In this document: piece after piece, positions 20,630 to 32,053 of the stretch | Position numbering within the stretch: position 1 is the stretch's first letter | Layout of the letters: every line of letters starts with the position of its first letter | Origin: Adiantum capillus-veneris | Taxonomy: Eukaryota > Streptophyta > Polypodiopsida > Polypodiales > Pteridaceae | Length of the DNA stretch: 64,000 nt | Assembly (NCBI GenBank): GCA_014529385.2 | Contig: CM043963.1 | Coordinates: 73,017,912-73,081,911 of the forward strand | Direction of reading: 5' to 3' | Notes under the pieces: generated by a model | Database searches by the model: none | Seen by the model: the letters and a program-made list of their open reading frames with translations, nothing else | Told to the model about the DNA's origin: nothing | Program-made: the position numbers and the translations under genes

Positions 20630-21970
20630 ATGGCCAACTCTACTTCGCAAAGGCGGCCAAAGGATGAGGTCACAACACTTGCATGCCACAACACTAGAGG
20701 TGTAGATGATGAGTGGGTGCCACAAGAGTTCACCAAAGGTGCTTGGGTATACATGCAACCATCTGCTATTGGCCCTCATCGTGTAAGGAATCGTGCAAAC
20801 TTGGATCTTCATTGGAAAGGAAAGCTCCTTGGCTTCAAGAACCGCAAAGACAAGGGGACCGTAGCCATTGTGCAACATGTTTTCTCAATGTCAACCATGC
20901 ATTTGCAACAACCACCTCGATTTCCAACACATTGTAAGTACATGTTTTGAAAATACAAAGCTATGTGTGAAATCACAGTGTAATGTTATTATGGATTCAT
21001 ACTTAAGATTTGTCATGCATTTATAGTCATAGTTCCATCCACGTTGGTGGAGGAGCAGCCACTACATAGTCTCTCCGGCACATTCAATGCTATACATGCG
21101 GATATTGGAGCAATAATGTTCCCACATCTTTGCCCAACCAAACTGGTTCAAAGAAGGATTTTCTTCTATTCTCACTCCTATATTGTCCCTACTTCTACAC
21201 GAGCGTTTGGAACACTTGAACCCATCAAAGTAACTTCCTTATTAAGTATGGAGTGGCCGGTGCCAGATTTGTGGTCGGTAGCATCTTTCAAGAAAAAGAT
21301 GATAATGGATGTCCAAAACTCTTTGAAATACTCTAAAGCTTCTAGGTCTGTGGGCTTGAGTTGGTGTTTGCCTATTCATTGTTTTGTGCACATTTTTAAA
21401 GAGTTTGGATTTGTGGAGACTACCACAATGCTTGTATGTAAAGATGCGCATTACGAGGAATTAGGAAGGCTTTTAGAAGAGGACTGGGGTTTTGTGGAGG
21501 GCATGCACAACAGGGACCGGTACCGTTGTAAGGTTGGAGCTTCAGGTATTGGAATGCGCTATTTGAAATCCCGCACCTCCTTGTACATACAATTTCACTA
21601 TGATCGTTGGATGTGCAAGCTTGGAGTGTGGACTCCCTTACAGAGTGTAGACGGCGCTATTGCAAGCTTTGACATTGCAGTGAAGATGCCCAACGATGCT
21701 TTGGAGGCAGTCCAAGTGAACAAGCATTGGAATCTCAGTAATGTTCGAGAACATTTGGTTATTATGGGTTTTGAGGCCCTTCAACAAGCACAATTTTGTT
21801 TACAAGGTCACAAGGTGATAATCCTTCCACCACATTTTCAATACATCATGGTTTGTCGATCATTGGATGCTTATTGTAATGAATGTCCGCAGATTGGGAA
21901 GAGAATGGAAGACAAACTGAAGGTCGAGGAGGACTGGGGGATGGATGGAACTATGCTATCGATCTTATAA
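20630..21970 (+). CDS. Unrecognised two-exon gene, 415 residues
   Basis: Exon 1 is 20630-20933 (ATG, MANSTSQRRPKDEVTTLACH...). A GTAAGT donor at 20934 and a TTTATAG acceptor at 21025-21026 define a 93-bp intron. Exon 2 is 21027-21970. The splice is phase 1 and keeps the frame open for 416 codons including TAA, which would be unlikely for decayed DNA. A second acceptor six bases downstream also keeps frame. I recognise no domain. Notable are Trp/Cys-rich stretches (EWPVPDLWSV, SWCLPIHCF, YDRWMCKLGVW). No signal peptide or membrane segment is evident. Repeat-bound surroundings suggest it may be transposon-borne rather than a host gene. Confidence 0.5.
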
Positions 21971-22214
21971 CTTTGTAACTCTTACAATTTTCAAACTGAT
22001 CCCCGCTGTAATCAACATGATTTGCTTCGGCAAATCATGCCTTTGAATATACTTTTTTGCATTGGGATGAGAAATCATTTTTTGGTGAAAGTGCCTTTTT
22101 TTACTGTCTTAAAAAAAGGGTCCATTATAAAAGGGGGGCCACCTAACTCATTCACTATTTTCACTTTTGCAACTCTTGAGCTCCTCCACTCTCTGTCTAC
22201 ACCCCAGGCTAGAC

Positions 22215-23700
22215 ATGGATGCTTCCACAGCCTCTGCATCTACAGCCACATCCACCCCTTTGTCACGCTTCATCCTCTTCCTCGAGGACACCAAATACAA
22301 AGGGAAGTTGGACCTCCACACCTTTTTTACTCATCTCCCTGACCTTCATGCCACAGTTGCCCTTCACATGGATGCATTTGCCGAGATTTTTGCGTTCATG
22401 GAGGAGCACATCATAAAATATTTTGTATCTATCCCCCCACATGTAGGGATCTGGGTGCCTTGCGATCTTTTGCGCTATATACACAAAGGTGATCGCCCAT
22501 TCTCCAAGCGGTTGCAACGATTCCAAGAAATTGCAACCGATGCAGGCCATTACTTGGACTAGCAAGCCCTAGGGGTGTCAGCGCTCAAGAAGCGCAAGTT
22601 GAGGGTGGAGTACCTTTCTCGGCTCGCAACATTTATCTTCTTGGTGAGCGAGGAACCTGATTTGGAGGAGCTTCGCTTACCACACCTTCAGGTTGGGTCC
22701 TTTATCAAGGACACCAAGGAGCAGCAGGTTATCCCCATGAACCCTGTAGCGGAAGGAAAGGCACACCGGCTCGAGTACCCTAGGGGTCTTGAGGAACTGG
22801 TTGAGAAATACATAGTTGCGGCTGGCCCTAGTGACACTCCAGTGCCACTACCACTGACGGATGTGGCTATCCCAGAGGTAGAAATCAACCGCTTCTCCTC
22901 AGTGTTAGTGGATGGGGAGGAGTATGTGTTCTTGCATGATTTGGAGAAAGCATTTGTCCTGCGCATGGATGAATGCTTGAGCGTGCTATGCAACAGCACC
23001 AAATGTCCCTTAGACAATATGCCAGATGCCCTAGAAAGCAAGCTCTCGCCAGATGGGGACTCTGTTGCTGACACTATTGCAGTTGTATGTGTGGAGGTCC
23101 TCGCATCAGAGCAGTTGCACGTGGCTGATGAATAATTCCAAGCCACGCAAGCCAAGGTTGAGGCTGCTAGGATGCCTATGCTATTATGCAACCTCCCATC
23201 TGATGATCCAAAGGTCGTATCTGTGGTGCATGGGAGCATTGACTTGGATGCAAAGGGCAACAGGGAGGAGGAAGACAAGGAGCAGGAGGTAAACTGTATC
23301 CTAAATTTCATGTTACTATTTTATCCTTCATTGTCTTTTTTCTCAACCTTCATCGGTTTATGACAGGATGTCGTGGAGGTTGATGATTTTGCTGCAAGGA
23401 CGGGTGGCAAGCGGACGGGCTTTGGACCTCAAGCTTCCCTTGTGCATTACCTAGGACAACTCCCCCTTGGCGATGTGGCCATTATCCATAATGAATTTAC
23501 TCCCCAAGCCCATTTTATGACTTGGTCATTAAAAGCTTTGAGCAAGTTTTTGTGTTTGAGCAACATTGCTCAAACTGCGCATCAAGTGTTCCTAGTGCGT
23601 AGATCCCTTGTATGCACAGCGTTTGGCACTGGCTTTCGTGGTAAAGTGCTTGCCTAGATAGGGATACATGCTTCCATTGGCTCAATTGACCCAAAGGCCA
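22215..23700 (+). pseudogene. Unrecognised gene with in-frame stops and one intron
   Basis: From the ATG at 22215 one frame runs to about 23285, broken by TAG at 22560 (GHYLD-stop-QALGV) and TAA at 23133. A GTAAAC donor follows the acidic stretch EEEDKEQE (about 23289), and a TGACAG acceptor at 23367 leads to DVVEVDDFAARTGGKRTGFG. Two more TAG codons follow at 23656 and 23706. Long open stretches between isolated stops suggest a recently killed coding sequence of about 500 residues. It starts 245 bp after the 20630 gene on the same strand. I recognise no domain. Confidence 0.5.
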
Positions 23701-23989
23701 TAGCATAGTCCCTCTTGACTGGGGAGTTTCCTTACACGCAAAATAGGCACCAGGAAATGGTCAAAAAAATTATGAACTCCTCACATACATGATGTAAAAT
23801 CACCGTTTTGGAAGTAATAAAAAATATTTGAAATTGTCTCTCTATCTTGCAAATTCTTTTGAATGTGATTTGTCAATTTTGAAAATTGTTTCAATTGGTG
23901 ATATGAATTTTTTTTTTATAAGTGACTTTGTAATTTCAAGTTCTGTATGTAGTTTCAATCAATTTCAGTAAATGTAGGTATTTTATGTT

Positions 23990-24139
23990 CCCTAGGGGGT
24001 AGAAAAGCCTACCAAGGGTCAAAAAAATCCTGGCCACAAGGGTGCGCAAATGGCCCATCCATCAATTTTGGATGGGTCATTTGCACGCCCTTGTGGCCAG
24101 GATTTATTTTGCCCCTTTTAGGCTTATTTACCCCCTAGG
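23990..24139. repeat. Hairpin unit 1 within the foldback
   Basis: Arms of about 70 bp with a 9-bp loop. TCCTGGCCACAAGGGTG pairs with the CGCCCTTGTGGCCAGGA region, and CCTAGGGGGTA pairs with TACCCCCTAGG. Confidence 0.9.
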
Positions 24140-24522
24140 ATACTTACAAAGCACAAATTTATTGAAATGAATTGGTTTTGCATCATTAATTTAGATGCAC
24201 CCTTTCTATGGCAATTCCAGCATATGTTCACACTCAAGGACACTAGAAAAGGTGAAATCAATTATGAAATGAAGTTTCCGGCACACTATCACCTGCTTTA
24301 GCTCTTCCTAGTACACCCCTGCACCAAAAAGTCCAATTACATTGGACATTTGAAAAATCCAAATTAATGTTGCATATACACTTGGTTTCACAATATGTTT
24401 TTTTTTTTAATATCCTATAGGGAATTCAAAGCTTGAAATGGCCAAAAAAGGGTGTCCACAAGGATCCATGTAAAATAATGTTGCAAAACCAATAGGTTTT
24501 AGTAAAGTTGTGCTTTTTAAGT

Positions 24523-24675
24523 ACCCTTGGGGGCAAATAAGCGTATAAGGGGCAAAACAAAACCTGGCCACAAGGGCGCACAAATGGCCCATCCAAAACT
24601 GATGGATGGGCCATTTGCGCGCCCTTGTGGCCAGGCTTTTTATTGCCCCTTATAGGCTTATCTACCCCCAAGGGT
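24523..24675. repeat. Hairpin unit 2 within the foldback
   Basis: Same sequence family as unit 1 (CCTGGCCACAAGGGCG, ATGGCCCATCC). Arms about 72 bp and a 9-bp loop. Confidence 0.9.
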
Positions 24676-24855
24676 GCTTAAAAAGCAAAAAGTTACTGAA
24701 ATTGAGTGAAATTACATACAAAACTTGAAATTACAAAGTCATTTCATTACAAAGATAGTAGACACAGTAGACACAACTGTTGATCATATTGTCATGGGAA
24801 AGTTCAATCATTACAAAGATAAGGGTGTGCAATACAAAAAGAGGGGTAACTTCGG

Positions 24856-25644
24856 CTAATGCTCGAAGTCTTGTCGCAGTCGACGTGCAAGCTCTATATC
24901 TTTTGGCTGTATTGTCACTCTCTTTGCATGTATGGCGCATAGGTTGGTATCTTCCAACACCGAAATGATGTGGGCCTCTGCAACTTCTTGAATAGCCTCT
25001 AGCGCTATTGCTTGAATTCTATACTGATTTCCATAGCTTTGAAGCACCTATTTCACAGTGCAAGCAAAGGGGGCGCGTCGAATCAAAAGCTCCGTCGTCT
25101 TCTGGTAGTGGCGGATTTCTGCAAATGCCCTTGCTATTTTTCGGCGCCGCTGCGGTTGTCTTGGGGGCACTTGCACATTTCTTGGCGGGCGGTGTTTAGG
25201 CTTCTTAAAAAACTTAGACTTGCACCTGTTTACATGCTTAGGGGCTGGTTCTACAGCCTCTTCTGATTCTTCCTCTTCCCTTGGCCGCCGATCTTGTTGT
25301 GTGGGGAGAGCTCCCTGGCCTCTAGGCAATGTCTTCCCCCCAACGGCCACCCGATGTGTGTGCGGTATTTTTTCTCGCAGCCATGGTGGCTCACTCTTTG
25401 ATTCAATGTCTGTATGGACCACCCGAGTCTTCGATGGTCCTGCTTGTGATTGGTGGCGCGACGGCTGCTCCCTATCGGACTCTTTTGTTTGCTGGCCCTC
25501 TTCCTCTCTCCAGCGCTGGGCATGTTGCTTCATTCTCCTTCTAGGTGTTATATCTTGAGGAGGTGGAGATTCAACAGTCCTCGATGACTCTCGTGCCCTA
25601 CCACCATGCCCACTACCAGATGAGTTCCAGGAACGGCCAGGCAT
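24856..25644 (-). pseudogene. Divergent histone H3-like gene with a long N-terminal tail
   Basis: From the ATG at 25644 the frame encodes about 165 residues of Arg/Pro/Glu-rich tail, then the histone fold: AEIRHYQKTTELLIRRAPF (alpha-N and alpha-1), a TAG at 25048-25050, then [20 protein letters not shown] and [20 protein letters not shown] (alpha-2, loop 2, alpha-3), stop at 24856. It aligns to canonical H3 without gaps. The TAG stands where H3 has Glu in LVREI. Loop 1 lacks the insertion usual in plant CENH3, but the tail is far longer than the roughly 40 residues of H3. No intron is seen. It is in the same orientation as copy A, 300 bp upstream. Divergent variant or retrocopy; product truncated unless the stop is bypassed. 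Confidence 0.85.
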
Positions 25645-25952
25645 TCGTGGCCGTTTTCTTGTGCCTTTAAGCCATGACGGCTTCTCATATCCTTGGAGGG
25701 TGTTTTTGTTGGCAGGCGGATGCTCTTTCGCGGTTTGTTTGGTGCGCGCGATTTCGTTGGTAAGAGCTCACCTGTTCTTAAGAAATGAGTGGTTTATGAG
25801 AGCATGCAATATTTATAAGGGCCCATTTAAAAAGGGCCCTGTTCACACTATTTTTTTTTAAAAATTATTATGTTTTAAATAAACATGTCGCTAAGAGTTG
25901 GACCGTGCATTCACGTTTAGTGACTCGCGCAGTATCCACTTTGATCCTTGTC

Positions 25953-28337
25953 TCACTCTGCATCGCCGCCATGCAACATGCTTGGTGGGACCTTGCGACA
26001 TTTGCACTTGTTGCTATGCTCTTGACGACTCCATTTCCGCACTTCAATAGCAATCTTGGATTGTCGCGCACGCTCCATTGTGAGCTTACGAGCAAATGTT
26101 GTGCGAAAAAACCAATTGAACATCTCCTCCAAAGAATTGGATTGCACCATTCCACCACCATATCGAGTATTTTTGAAGTACACTCCCCTTGCTCGATAAT
26201 GGGACTTCTCCATGCCTTGAGTGCTAAAAATTTCAAGCGATCTATACTTGTGCATAAAAAATGCACCATGCACAAACAATATATGTTGTTCACATGAGTA
26301 AATGATCCACATTATTAAATAAAAACAATCCCTTGTAATGAATACACCATGTAAAATTACTTACCATGTAATGTGTGATGTTAATTTCACCCCAAGAAAG
26401 GGTTAAGACCTTGGTAAAATCCGCCAAGGCTTCTTGAAATGATTGGCGTTGTTCTTCTGTTGTGTTGTTAAGGCCCATAAGCTTGACCATTTTATCAAAA
26501 TGTGCCCAAACTTGCTTGTGCTTGTTTGCAAGCACAAGCAAGTTGATTCAAATGGAGAGCTTGTTTGCAAGCTCGCCATTTGAATCATTGTCGGTAGTAG
26601 CTTTGCATAACTCCTTCCAAAGCTCCCAAAGGTTACCTGCCTGCTGGTTGGAGTTGTTTTGAGCATCATATCGACTTGGCTTTCCTTGGGAAACTTTCTT
26701 CAAAAAGTGTCTAGCTTTTTGTCCACTCATTGACACTTGTTGAGCAATTTCATGGGCCTCCCCTGTGTTCTTTGCAGCAACGATAGACACATTTCCACCA
26801 TGACAGCCAATGGAATTCAAGAGTACCTCCACTCTTTCGATCGCTTCCTGGGGATTTTCCAACGTTTTCATCGTGAAAGCATAGTCAATGTGGAGCTTCA
26901 ATAGCCTATCAAAAATGCGCATGAATGCGTGTAATGTACAAAAATGTACATTTGATAGAGGAAATCGAAAGATTGGATTCCAAGCGTGGTCCTTTTGATC
27001 ACGGTCTGGGGCCTTTCACTATTTGACACTCATCAAGTTTCAGCACAAAAGCGACTTTTGTGCCAAGCACTACAAAACAAATAGTGCTAAGACCTTAAAC
27101 TTAAGAGTCTATGATAAGAATAATACCAAAGAAAAAAGTAAAGTGTGTCACCTTCTTCAGGTAACTCGTAAAATCTAAGCATGGCTTCTTGAAGCCTTCT
27201 AAGATCCACGAAAATATTGTTCCACATTGTGTAAGGAAAGCCCTTCTCCGAAGGTTTTATGGATTGTTTCTTACCTTTTCCCCTTGTCTTTGTTGCACAC
27301 GAAGCATAAAGAAAAGTTGGCATTGTGTCCTCAATGTGTAGGTATGTCCCAATGCGGGAGAACACATCTTCGTTTGTGGCCTTCTTTGCGAGCTTGACCT
27401 TGTGAGAAACGGGAAATAGGTTTTCCACAATTCCATGTTCTTTGAGGTCATCCTTTAGGAGTTGGAAAATAGCTTGATATGCTTTGGTGTTGATTCCAGC
27501 CTCATCACAAGCTTGTTGAATGTCATCATCACTAACCACATTTCTTAATTTACGCATAAGGTCCTTGGTGACTGCATCCTTAATGTGCTTACCTCCAGGT
27601 GATTGTAAGATAGAAATCACGTCCTGGGTATTGAGACAACTAGTGAGAAGGTTGACTCGATCATCTTGGCTTGTTCCACCGCATGCCTCCTAGATGAAGT
27701 TTCTAGCAACAAATAAACATAAATGTTAGAAAATAGTGTGAAGTAAGAATGCATCATGCAAGTAAAGACCAAATCACCTTGTGGCTGTAACTCGTCGTTT
27801 GCGTGCTCCTCCCGAATGTGCAAGATTTTCAATGGATGAATACGTGCGTTTGCGTTCCCTTGCACCAAGGGGTGTTTCTTTCAAGTATTTGATGGTGTTG
27901 GTAAGCTTCTGGATGTGGGACTCCTTTTCTTGCATTTGTTGTTTAAGAGTTTTAACTACCCTGTCCAAAGAGGCAACACTCTCTTGTAATGCCGTCGTCT
28001 TGAGGTGAAGAGCTTGACATTCGTGCATCCACATATGCAAAGAAGCACCTGCACCCATACACAACCGCTTACAATAGCCTAACAAACCTGCTTCTCCCCT
28101 CCCAAGAAATTGAAGAAATGTGGAAAGGCTATTAAACGGTGGATGGAAGCGGCTTATACGATCATAAGGGTACAAATGGCCATCCACCCAAATGTCAACA
28201 TTGGTCTCACAAGCGGTGCAACGTTCCTGTGATGACCTTTGATCACCTTCACTAGTGGTCTTCGGTGCAAATGCCGTGGATAAGAGAATATGTATGCTTT
28301 TGGTGTGCGGAGTACGTGGTGGTGGAAGCTGTTGCAT
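25953..28337 (-). pseudogene. Unrecognised multi-exon family, copy A (partial)
   Basis: Homologous along its length to copy B (58158-60837). Exon 1 is 28337 to about 27779: a C-terminal coiled-coil-like stretch and ERKRTYSSIENLA...SGGARKRR, with a GTGATT donor at the same phase as B. The next exon begins after an ATCTAG acceptor near 27688 and, after a frame change near 27620, carries VTKDLMRKLRNVVSDDD and NNIFVDLRRLQEAMLRFYEL. A middle segment present in B (the Asp/Cys region) is absent between about 27150 and 27070. Then SNVHFCTLHAFMRIFDRLLK, a stop near 26545, HFDKMVKL...WGEINITHYM, an intron, and STQGMEKSHYRARGVYF. The function is unknown. Confidence 0.75.
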
Positions 28338-28509
28338 GAGGAAGAAAATGATGAAAAGATAGAGGGGGAAGGGTAGAGAGGTTGAGGAAGATGGGAGGAG
28401 AGAAGGAGGGAGGTGGGGGAGGGAGAGATTGGGGAGGAGGAGGAAGGTAGGGGCAGGGAGGGAGAGGAGAGGGAGAGAGAGAGAGGAGGGAGGAGGAGGA
28501 GAGAACAAA

Positions 28510-29826
28510 ATGTTTAGTACTTTTTGGGGGAAAAGAGTTTTGAAAAAATGGACTTTCTAAGCTTGTGGATTAAAAACTGGGTCAAAAAATGATTTTTGGA
28601 TATGTATATATGTTGGGAGGGAGTTTTAAGTTAGAAACAAGTAAAAATGGATTTTTTAAAAAAAAGTCAAATTTTGTCTCTTTGTGACCCACGTTTTTGA
28701 TGATGAGAACACACCCCTATGCTTCCTTCACTTTAAAAAAAGGTAGAGAGAGAAAGTAACCCTTTAGGTCCACATCCTACATTTGTCTTAAAAAAAGGTT
28801 AGAAAAGCCTACTCAAAACTACCTTCTTCAATGCCCTTGCCCCCTAAACCCCACACAACATTAGACTTAATCCCTAAAAATTAGGATCCTTACAAGGCCC
28901 ATGCAAGGTTCATATTTCTCCTAATGTCCCACCGTCACCCGCGCTAAGATCGTTGTTGGACTTCTTCTTGTCTATGATCGCTATAGCAACTTCTATGGTC
29001 GCTAGGGTTGATGTCTTCTACTCTTGACCTTCAGTAGCATAGCGGCACATCGAGATGGCATTGCGTGTTGGGGTTGGTGTTATTGGTGAGCGACGTGCAG
29101 AAGACAAGCGGAGGAGGCCCTACAATACCTGAAATACCTGAGTGGATAGGCACCGCATGATCTCGATCGCTCCCCAAACCAGTCGAAGGTAGTTCCTGTA
29201 GTGCATTCCATGAGTTGAGAGAACCTTGAGCAAGAGATATTCTCGACTACATTGACGTTTGTCATGTGTACAGCGAAACACCATTAGTGTTCCAGATGCA
29301 GATGGCGAGGCCAAAGCCGAGGAGCAAGCTTATCACAACAAGTAGATGCGGACCAAATTGGACATGTAGAGAGGGCGAGGGTGCCCAATTGTAGCCCAAG
29401 ACCTAGGTTATTATAAGTGGCATCGCATGATGTGCATCTCTACCCAACAGCCGAAGGTGGTGTTTGCAAATCATTTCATGAGCGGACTAGAGCTCCTTGT
29501 AGTGCAGAGCTCCTGTAATGGGTGGAGGTGCTTGTCATGAGTGGTGCATAGAAAAACAGGGATGGTGTTGGGTGAAGCTCAATCTCATTGGTTGTTGCTA
29601 TCAATTTAATAATTATCTGCCAATTTGAATAGTTTTGCATTTTTTGACATAACTTACCGTCTGACTCAGCAAACTAATCTGATATTTCATCTTGAATTAC
29701 TCAACTCACACTATTTCTCATGGTCACACAAGAAAATTTTCCCATCTATGATCAGCGTTTGTGAGCAAACGGTGTAGCTCTCGTTCTCTCTCGCTCTCTC
29801 TTCTCTCTCCCCTCCTAGTCTCTTTT
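28510..29826. other. Spacer with a degenerate two-fold repeat
   Basis: 29090-29300 and 29380-29560 share GGC-TCGCATGAT, CGAAGGT and a TTC-ATGAG pattern in the same order. No gene recognised. Confidence 0.5.
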
Positions 29827-29970
29827 TATTTTTGTATCTAGCAAGGGTAGAGGCTTGAACTTCAATTTGAGCCTCTTGCACATATTCTTCTACCTATCGG
29901 GCTATAGAATCTACTATTTTTGTACATAGACACCCTAAACCCTTGAACTCATTGTTGGTATTAGAGTTGT

Positions 29971-30047
<77 letters not shown>

Positions 30048-30375
30048 CTATTTCATATTCTCCTTTTTGTATCTAGCAAGGGCAAAGGCTTGAAGTGAAG
30101 TTCAAGGCTATTGCACGTATTCTTACACCTAGTAGGGATTTAGCATCTACTATTGTTGTACCTAGCCATGGAAGAGGCTCGAACTTGACTTCGAGATTCA
30201 ATAGCCACTATTGGTATTGGAGCTGTAGCTCTCTCTCCTTCTCATCTATTTCATAGTTTCCTTTTGGTATCTAGCAAGGGTAGAGGCTCGACTTGATGTT
30301 CAAGCCTCCTGAACGTATTTTTCTACCTAGTAGGACTTTGGCATCTACCATTTTTTTTACCTACCCATTGTAGAG
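29827..30375. repeat. Three-unit tandem repeat of about 190-230 bp
   Basis: GTATCTAGCAAGGG occurs at about 29835, 30068 and 30270. Each time it is followed by AGGCT(T/C)GA, TATTCTTCTACCTA-like and ATCTACTATT-like blocks. The first unit contains a (CT)n-(CA)n microsatellite at about 29971-30043. Confidence 0.85.
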
Positions 30376-30940
30376 TTTGATCATGTGCTCCTTTATATAC
30401 ATGCCATGATAAAATCTTGGTACTTTAGAAAGTACTTGAATCTCTATGCTAAATAGCTTGGATTCTATGTATAAATTCAAATTTTACTTCTAACTAGAGC
30501 CAGATAAATTTTTTTTCCTCCAAAAAGACCACTAATTTTAAGATATTCTCAACTTTGTATCTCGAAAACTCGTTTTAAAATGAGTAATTTCTTTAGTTAA
30601 CAAGCATTAAACTCCATCCAATAGACCTCTAGATTCCCTAAATTGGACTGATTAACAATCATTATACTGCTTTTGTTTGACTTCCAAGTGCTCTAATGTC
30701 TTTATTATGTTAAGACTAGACCTCATTTCGTCACATCATTTAGAGAATAATATTAAGTGATGGGAGTCTTCAGATAGCTAAAGTATGGAAAAATGAAGGT
30801 GCTATCTCAAAAAAGAAGGGATTGAATTGAGTGTGTCCAAAAATAGTTGATAACTCAAACTACACAAAATATTTAAGTTTTTTAGTAGAGCTATAAAAAA
30901 TGGGACTTGAATAATTCCCTAAATTATTAGGTATGTCTTA
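30376..30940. other. No gene seen
   Basis: AT-rich sequence; no open frame or repeat worth naming. Confidence 0.5.
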
Positions 30941-31339
30941 ATGTTATTGACTTTGAGCTTCTCTTCTATAGGTCATCTATATCCCAACAATCCACCATCA
31001 AAACTTTGGTTCATAATTCTGGTAACACCTCTCGGGGGAGAACCATTTTTTTTTACTAATGAAGTGGAGACCATCTTCAACCCTCTTCCACCTCCTACTT
31101 TGGATGAGGTGGAGACAAGGGAGAGGGAGGTCGATGAATCAAGTCCAACGGCGGCAAGTCTTCGCGAGGATGATTGCCATGATGATGAAGATGATGAGAT
31201 GGAGGATGACGAATTCAAAGATGATGAAGCCAACGCATCCACAAACGACAACTCTGTTTCTCTCTTTATTGATTTAGGATCCATGGGCTTAGAATTGGAT
31301 GATGCTTCTTGTAGGAATCTTTTGGAAGATGATTCATAA
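30941..31339 (+). CDS. Unrecognised acidic ORF or terminal exon, 132 residues
   Basis: The ORF starts at an ATG (30941), but a TTCTATAG acceptor-like site at about 30965-30972 suggests a terminal exon. The C-terminal half is strongly acidic (DCHDDEDDEMEDDEFKDDEA). The residues before it (PPPTLDEVETRERE) are proline- and charge-rich. Stop at 31337. No upstream exon was recognised and there is no known domain. Acidic tails occur in many transposase-derived and nuclear proteins, so this says little about function. Confidence 0.35.
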   Translation: MLLTLSFSSIGHLYPNNPPSKLWFIILVTPLGGEPFFFTNEVETIFNPLPPPTLDEVETREREVDESSPTAASLREDDCHDDEDDEMEDDEFKDDEANASTNDNSVSLFIDLGSMGLELDDASCRNLLEDDS

Positions 31340-31683
31340 ACATTTTGCATACTTTAAGTTATGAAGATTTTCGGTCGTGTATTCCATTCATCTCTCTCCC
31401 TCCCCTCTTCCTCTCTCTAATTTTGTTAACATGTTCAATTATGTTAATCAAGTAACAGTAATTAGTTTAGTTGTAATCAAATGTAATCCTAAATAGCTAA
31501 CTATTGTTTCATGTTTTCTTATCTTTTTAAAAAAAAATAAAATTTTCATATAATATTCTTTAATTTTTATTGAGAGGAGGGAAACACAAAAATTTGAGAA
31601 GGGGGGAGGGCGGGGTGGGGGAGGGAATGTTTAAGCCAAAATTTGAAAGTTTAGGTGCTAAATCTCCCCACGAAAATAAACGT

Positions 31684-31988
31684 TGTCGTGCTGTAACACG
31701 TACATAGTGGGAATGCACGCTACATGATCTATCTTGCAACTTTTTAGATATATAATTATATTTCCTATATATACATATGCATATCTAAGTATAATAATAA
31801 TCCTTCTATCTCATCCTATTATTTATCTCAAGGGTAACATATTCTTACTTTACCGTCAAAAAGTACTATGGAAAAAGCGTCAATAGATCCGCCTCTTTTA
31901 CTTGGGACAAAAAGCATTGATTCTTTATTTCTACTATCTCATTATCATCTCACACCCTAGATAGATCCTATATCTATGATAAATTTCA

Positions 31989-32053
<65 letters not shown>

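Larger units (their letters stand above)
23923..24745. repeat. Nested long palindrome (foldback element)
   Basis: GACTTTGTAATTTCAAGTT at about 23926 is complementary to AACTTGAAATTACAAAGTC at about 24722. Matching continues inward through the TCAATTTCAGTAA blocks, then a hairpin of about 150 bp in each arm, then inner blocks (ACAAAGCACAAATTTA / AAAGTTGTGCTTTTTAAGTA and GGTTTTGC / GCAAAACC). The arms are about 320 bp and the centre about 180 bp. It lies just downstream of the H3-like gene. It carries no gene. Confidence 0.88.

Noticed and set aside
22688-23311. 207-codon minus-strand Ser-rich frame
   Set aside because: Antisense of the plus-strand reading frame, which has better protein-like composition and a consistent intron.
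24030-24120. Hairpins as tRNA or microRNA genes
   Set aside because: Arms are too long and perfect for a tRNA and no anticodon arm exists. A microRNA origin cannot be told from a foldback transposon here.
24856-25644. Calling the H3-like gene CENH3
   Set aside because: Loop 1 lacks the extra residues of plant CENH3 and the fold aligns gap-free with canonical H3. The long tail alone is not diagnostic.
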